Source: Kluyvera sp040932435 | Lineage (GTDB): Bacteria > Pseudomonadota > Gammaproteobacteria > Enterobacterales > Enterobacteriaceae | Assembly: GCF_040932435.1 (NCBI RefSeq) | Contig: NZ_JBFQGA010000010.1 | Coordinates: 1 to 64,000, forward strand | Reading direction: 5' to 3' | DNA length: 64,000 nt | Shown here: in pieces, positions 60,394 through 64,000 of the stretch | Numbering within the stretch: position 1 is the first letter of the stretch | Layout: each line of letters begins with the position of its first letter | Position numbers and translations under genes: made by a program | The notes under the pieces: model-generated | Seen by the model: only the letters and a program-made list of their open reading frames with translations | Databases searched by the model: none | What the model was told of the DNA's origin: nothing

Positions 60394-60705
60394 ATGGCTA
60401 AGGGGCAATCTTTACAAGATCCGTTCCTGAACGCACTGCGTCGGGAACGTGTTCCAGTTTCTATTTATTTGGTGAATGGTATTAAGCTGCAAGGGCAAAT
60501 TGAGTCTTTCGATCAGTTCGTGATCCTGTTGAAAAACACGGTCAGCCAGATGGTCTATAAGCACGCAATTTCTACCGTTGTTCCGTCTCGTCCGGTTTCC
60601 CATCATAGCAATAATGCTGGCGGCGGCACTGGTACTGGTAGCAACTACCACCACGGTAGCAACGCGCAGGGTTCTGCGCAGCAAGACAGCGAAGAAACCG
60701 AGTAA
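60394..60705 (+). CDS. hfq: RNA chaperone Hfq
   Basis: A 103-residue Sm-like protein: Sm1 (VSIYLVNGIKLQGQIESFDQ) and Sm2 with the YKHAIST motif, and a flexible His/Asn/Gly-rich C-terminal tail (HHSNNAGGGTGTGSNYHHGS). The hexamer pairs small RNAs with mRNAs. AAGGAAAAGAGAG precedes the ATG. It is followed by hflX in the conserved order. Confidence 0.98.
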   Translation: MAKGQSLQDPFLNALRRERVPVSIYLVNGIKLQGQIESFDQFVILLKNTVSQMVYKHAISTVVPSRPVSHHSNNAGGGTGTGSNYHHGSNAQGSAQQDSEETE

Positions 60706-60780
60706 GGTTGAACGCTGTTAATCCAAGTCGGGGAGCCGAACTACTAAGGTTCCCCGCTGGTTTTTCAGGAGATATAACGC

Positions 60781-62061
60781 TTGTTTGACCGTTATGACGC
60801 CGGTGAGCAGGCGGTGCTGGTACACATCTATTTTACGCAAGACAAAGATATGGAAGATCTCCAAGAGTTTGAATCTCTGGTCTCTTCCGCTGGTGTCGAA
60901 GCAATGCAGGTGATTACCGGTAGCCGTAAAGCCCCGCACCCAAAGTATTTTGTTGGTGAAGGTAAGGCTGTCGAAATTGCGGAAGCCGTAAAAGCGACAG
61001 GCGCTTCCGTTGTGCTGTTTGATCATGCACTTAGCCCCGCGCAGGAACGTAACCTTGAAGCACTATGCCAGTGTCGGGTTATTGACCGTACGGGTCTGAT
61101 TTTAGATATTTTTGCCCAACGTGCGCGTACCCATGAGGGTAAGTTGCAGGTTGAGCTCGCGCAGTTGCGTCACCTAGCGACCCGCCTAGTACGCGGCTGG
61201 ACGCACCTTGAAAGACAAAAAGGCGGTATCGGTTTGCGCGGCCCGGGTGAAACCCAGCTCGAAACCGACCGTCGTTTATTGCGTAACCGGATTATGCAAA
61301 TCCTCTCGCGTATCGAGAGAGTGGCGAAACAGCGTGAGCAAGGTCGTCGTGCGCGCGTCAAAGCCGATGTGCCGACGGTGTCGTTAGTGGGTTATACCAA
61401 CGCCGGTAAATCAACGCTGTTCAACCATCTGACTGAGGCGGAGGTTTACGCCGCCGACCAGCTATTCGCCACGCTCGATCCGACTCTGCGTCGTATCGAT
61501 GTTGCGGATGTGGGTGAAACGGTATTAGCCGATACCGTAGGCTTTATTCGCCACCTGCCGCATGACTTGGTGGCGGCGTTTAAAGCCACATTGCAGGAAA
61601 CGCGCGAAGCGACTCTGCTGCTCCACGTGATTGATGCAGCAGATGTGCGTGTGCAGGAAAACATCGATGCGGTTGATACGGTACTTGAAGAGATCGATGC
61701 GCACGAGATCCCAACGCTGTTGGTGATGAACAAAATCGATATGCTCGACGAGTTTGAACCGCGTATCGATAGAGATGAAGAGAACAAACCTATTCGGGTG
61801 TGGCTGTCTGCGCAAACCGGAGTAGGGGTACCACTCCTTTTTCAGGCGTTGACGGAACTGCTTTCCGGCGAAGTTGCGCAGCACACGCTGCGTTTACCTC
61901 CACAGGAAGGGCGTTTGCGTAGTCGCTTTTATCAGCTTCAGGCAATCGAAAAAGAGTGGATGGAGGATGACGGCTGCGTCAAATTGCAGGTTCGTATGCC
62001 GATTGTCGACTGGCGTCGCCTCTGTAAACAAGAACCAACACTGACAGACTACGTCGTCTGA
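60781..62061 (+). CDS. hflX: Ribosome-splitting GTPase HflX
   Basis: A 426-residue GTPase: N-terminal nucleotide-binding and helical domains (RKAPHPKYFVGEGK, GIGLRGPGETQLETDRR), then G domain with GYTNAGKSTLFN (about 204-215), DTVGFI and NKID. It splits stalled 70S ribosomes, notably in heat stress. The start is TTG at 60781 (then FDRYDAGEQAV), which gives exactly the E. coli length and has AGGAG upstream. Confidence 0.97.
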   Translation: MFDRYDAGEQAVLVHIYFTQDKDMEDLQEFESLVSSAGVEAMQVITGSRKAPHPKYFVGEGKAVEIAEAVKATGASVVLFDHALSPAQERNLEALCQCRVIDRTGLILDIFAQRARTHEGKLQVELAQLRHLATRLVRGWTHLERQKGGIGLRGPGETQLETDRRLLRNRIMQILSRIERVAKQREQGRRARVKADVPTVSLVGYTNAGKSTLFNHLTEAEVYAADQLFATLDPTLRRIDVADVGETVLADTVGFIRHLPHDLVAAFKATLQETREATLLLHVIDAADVRVQENIDAVDTVLEEIDAHEIPTLLVMNKIDMLDEFEPRIDRDEENKPIRVWLSAQTGVGVPLLFQALTELLSGEVAQHTLRLPPQEGRLRSRFYQLQAIEKEWMEDDGCVKLQVRMPIVDWRRLCKQEPTLTDYVV

Positions 62062-62220
62062 CGGTGGAGCTTGCCTGAAAAAAACTATTAGCCCTTTGGG
62101 CACCCAGCGGTTCAGATCGTCTCAACGCGACGGCGACAACCAGGATGGAGTTGCGGTTAACAGCGGAAGATCTGAACTGGGAAAAGGTATATCACCGCAT
62201 AACAAATATGGAGCATAAAC

Positions 62221-63480
62221 ATGGCGTGGAATCAGCCCGGTAATAACGGACAAGACCGCGACCCGTGGGGGAGCAGCAATAATCAAGGCGGCAACTCCGG
62301 GGGAAATGGAAATAAAGGCGGTCGCGATCAGGGGCCACCGGATTTGGATGATATCTTCCGTAAGCTGAGCAAAAAGCTCGGTGGGTTTGGGGGCGGTAAA
62401 GGCGGCTCCGGCAACTCGACTCAAGGCCCTCGCGCGCCGATGGGCGGTCGTATTGTTGGTATCGCAGCTGCTGCTGTGGTTGTTATCTGGGCGGCAAGTG
62501 GTTTCTATACCATTAAAGAAGCCGAACGCGGTGTTGTAACGCGTTTTGGTCAGTTCAGCCATCTGGTTGAGCCGGGTCTGAACTGGAAGCCAACGTTTGT
62601 CGACGAAGTGACCCCGGTAAACGTCGAAGCCGTTCGTGAACTGGCTGCATCAGGTGTGATGCTGACCTCCGACGAAAACGTCGTGCGCGTTGAAATGAAC
62701 GTGCAGTACCGCATTACCGATCCTCGCCGCTACCTGTTTAGCGTCACCAGCGCCGACGACAGTCTGCGTCAGGCGACCGACAGCGCCCTGCGTGGAGTGA
62801 TTGGTAAGTACACCATGGACCGCATTCTGACCGAAGGTCGTACCGTTATTCGTAGCGATACCCAGCGTGAGCTGGAAGAGACCATTCGTCCGTACAACAT
62901 GGGTATTACCCTGCTGGACGTCAACTTCCAGGCCGCTCGTCCGCCGGAAGAAGTGAAGGCCGCGTTTGATGATGCGATTGCCGCGCGCGAGAACGAGCAG
63001 CAGTACATCCGTGAAGCAGAAGCGTACACCAACGAAGTGCAGCCACGTGCGAACGGTCAGGCGCAGCGTATTCTGGAAGAAGCGCGTGCTTATAAGACTC
63101 AGACCGTACTGGAAGCTCAAGGTGAAGTGGCTCGCTTTGCCAAGATCCTGCCGGAATATAAAGCCGCACCGCAGATTACCCGCGAGCGTCTGTATATCGA
63201 GACCATGGAAAAAGTGTTGAGCCATACCCGCAAAGTGCTGGTTAGCGACAACAAAAATGGCAACCTGATGGTGCTGCCGCTGGATCAAATGCTCAAAGGT
63301 GGCAATGCTCCAGCTGCAAAGAGCGATAGCAGTGGTGCGAACAACCTGTTGCGCCTGCCGCCTGCATCGTCCTCTTCCAGCAGCAGCGCAAGCAACACGC
63401 AGTCTGCCAGTCAGGGCAATATCATGGACCAACGCCGTGCGAATGCGCAGCGTAACGATTACCAGCGTCAGGGGGAATAA
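62221..63480 (+). CDS. hflK: FtsH modulator HflK
   Basis: A 419-residue SPFH protein: Gly/Asn-rich cytosolic N-terminus (1-70), one membrane span (about 78-97, IVGIAAAAVVVIWAASGFY), SPFH domain (about 98-260), helical coiled region (AFDDAIAARENEQQYIREAEAY) and a Ser-rich tail. With HflC it forms a large cage around FtsH and modulates proteolysis. It is 2 bases before hflC. Confidence 0.97.
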   Translation: MAWNQPGNNGQDRDPWGSSNNQGGNSGGNGNKGGRDQGPPDLDDIFRKLSKKLGGFGGGKGGSGNSTQGPRAPMGGRIVGIAAAAVVVIWAASGFYTIKEAERGVVTRFGQFSHLVEPGLNWKPTFVDEVTPVNVEAVRELAASGVMLTSDENVVRVEMNVQYRITDPRRYLFSVTSADDSLRQATDSALRGVIGKYTMDRILTEGRTVIRSDTQRELEETIRPYNMGITLLDVNFQAARPPEEVKAAFDDAIAARENEQQYIREAEAYTNEVQPRANGQAQRILEEARAYKTQTVLEAQGEVARFAKILPEYKAAPQITRERLYIETMEKVLSHTRKVLVSDNKNGNLMVLPLDQMLKGGNAPAAKSDSSGANNLLRLPPASSSSSSSASNTQSASQGNIMDQRRANAQRNDYQRQGE

Positions 63481-63482
63481 CG

Positions 63483-64000
63483 ATGCGTAAGTCAGTTATT
63501 GCGATTATCATCATCGCGCTGGTAGTGCTTTACACCTCAATCTTCGTGGTGAAAGAAGGCGAGCGTGGGATTAAATTCCAGTTCAGCAGCGTCGTGCGTG
63601 ACAGCGACAAGAAGCCGTTGATTTATGAGCCAGGCCTGCACTTCAAGGTGCCTTTCATTCAATCGGTGAAAATGCTTGATGCCCGTATCCAGACCATGGA
63701 TAACCAGGCCGACCGCTTCGTGACCAAAGAGAAGAAAGACCTGATCGTCGACTCCTACATCAAGTGGCGTATCAGCGATTTCAGCCGTTACTTCTTGGCG
63801 ACCGGCGGCGGCGACGTCTCTCAGGCTGAAGTACTGCTGAAACGTAAGTTCTCTGACCGTCTGCGTTCTGAGATTGGTCGTCTGGACGTGAAAGATATCG
63901 TTACCGACTCCCGTGGTCGTCTGACCCTGGAAGTTCGTGATGCGCTGAACTCCGGTTCATCTGGTGCTGACGATGAAGTTGCGACCCCTGCGGCGGATAG
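63483..64000 (+). CDS. hflC: FtsH modulator HflC (truncated by right edge)
   Basis: The first 172 codons of hflC: MRKSVIAIIIIALVVLYTSI forms the single N-terminal membrane anchor, followed by the SPFH domain (VKEGERGIKFQF, MLDARIQTMDNQADRFVTKEKK, LLKRKFSDRLRSEIGRLD). It partners HflK in the FtsH-associated complex. The frame is open to the end of the window; the full E. coli protein is 334 residues. Confidence 0.96.
   Translation, partial: MRKSVIAIIIIALVVLYTSIFVVKEGERGIKFQFSSVVRDSDKKPLIYEPGLHFKVPFIQSVKMLDARIQTMDNQADRFVTKEKKDLIVDSYIKWRISDFSRYFLATGGGDVSQAEVLLKRKFSDRLRSEIGRLDVKDIVTDSRGRLTLEVRDALNSGSSGADDEVATPAAD

Noticed and set aside
62650..63432. A 260-codon open frame antisense to hflK
   Set aside because: Shadow of the strongly conserved hflK frame; no ribosome site and no recognisable protein features.

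Overview
The window is a chromosomal segment of a Gram-negative gammaproteobacterium of the family Enterobacteriaceae. From about 25 kb to the right edge the gene order closely follows the Escherichia coli K-12 95-minute region (pheU tRNA, yjdC, dsbD, cutA, dcuA, aspA, fxsA, yjeH, groSL, yjeI, yjeJ, epmB, efp, ecnB, gdx, frdDCBA, epmA, yjeM, mscM, psd, rsgA, orn, tRNA-Gly array, queG, nnr, tsaE, amiB, mutL, miaA, hfq, hflXKC). Several E. coli neighbours are missing (ecnA, blc, ampC, yjeN, yjeO). Protein divergence from K-12 and E. coli-type REP repeats fit a related genus, but the genus cannot be fixed from the sequence alone.

The left 25 kb is accessory. Bases 1-6025 (minus strand) hold a c-di-GMP-controlled adhesin-retention module: a giant LapA/BapA-like adhesin (only its N-terminus is in the window, with a retention module, a TAAG cleavage motif and an Asp-Ala/Asp-Ser tract), a small unknown protein, the degenerate GGDEF/EAL receptor LapD, the periplasmic protease LapG and a large cytosolic protein that may be glycan-active. 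A MurF-like ligase and a small lipoprotein are transcribed away from it. Bases 8175-16900 are a yahBCDEFGIJ-type cluster: LysR regulator, DUF1097 membrane protein, ankyrin protein, three proteins related to the AllH/AllF/AllG oxamate carbamoyltransferase subunits, carbamate kinase and a Tat-exported amidohydrolase. This suggests a route from a cyclic ureide or N-carbamoyl compound to carbamoyl phosphate and ATP.

Bases 16992-21095 (minus strand) are a beta-glucoside/amino-sugar operon (RpiR regulator, GH4 6-phospho-glycosidase, NagB-like deaminase, PTS EIIC) without its own EIIA or EIIB. After a DUF523 gene, bases 22018-25016 form a four-gene unit: exported peroxiredoxin, shortened DsbD-like electron transporter, ECF sigma factor and NrsF-type membrane anti-sigma. 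A candidate autoregulatory ECF promoter lies just upstream.

The right-hand conserved part covers anaerobic C4-dicarboxylate metabolism (aspA-dcuA, frdABCD), GroE chaperonin with a sigma-32 promoter, the EF-P lysylation system (epmB, efp, epmA), a guanidine-II riboswitch before the guanidinium exporter gdx, membrane and envelope functions (mscM, psd, amiB), RNA and translation functions (rsgA, orn, queG, tsaE, miaA, hfq, hflX), mismatch repair (mutL) and the HflKC complex. Four tandem tRNA-Gly genes are present, one with an acceptor-stem mismatch. REP/BIME elements lie between many genes, and a second palindromic repeat family has one copy built into the dsbD coding sequence.
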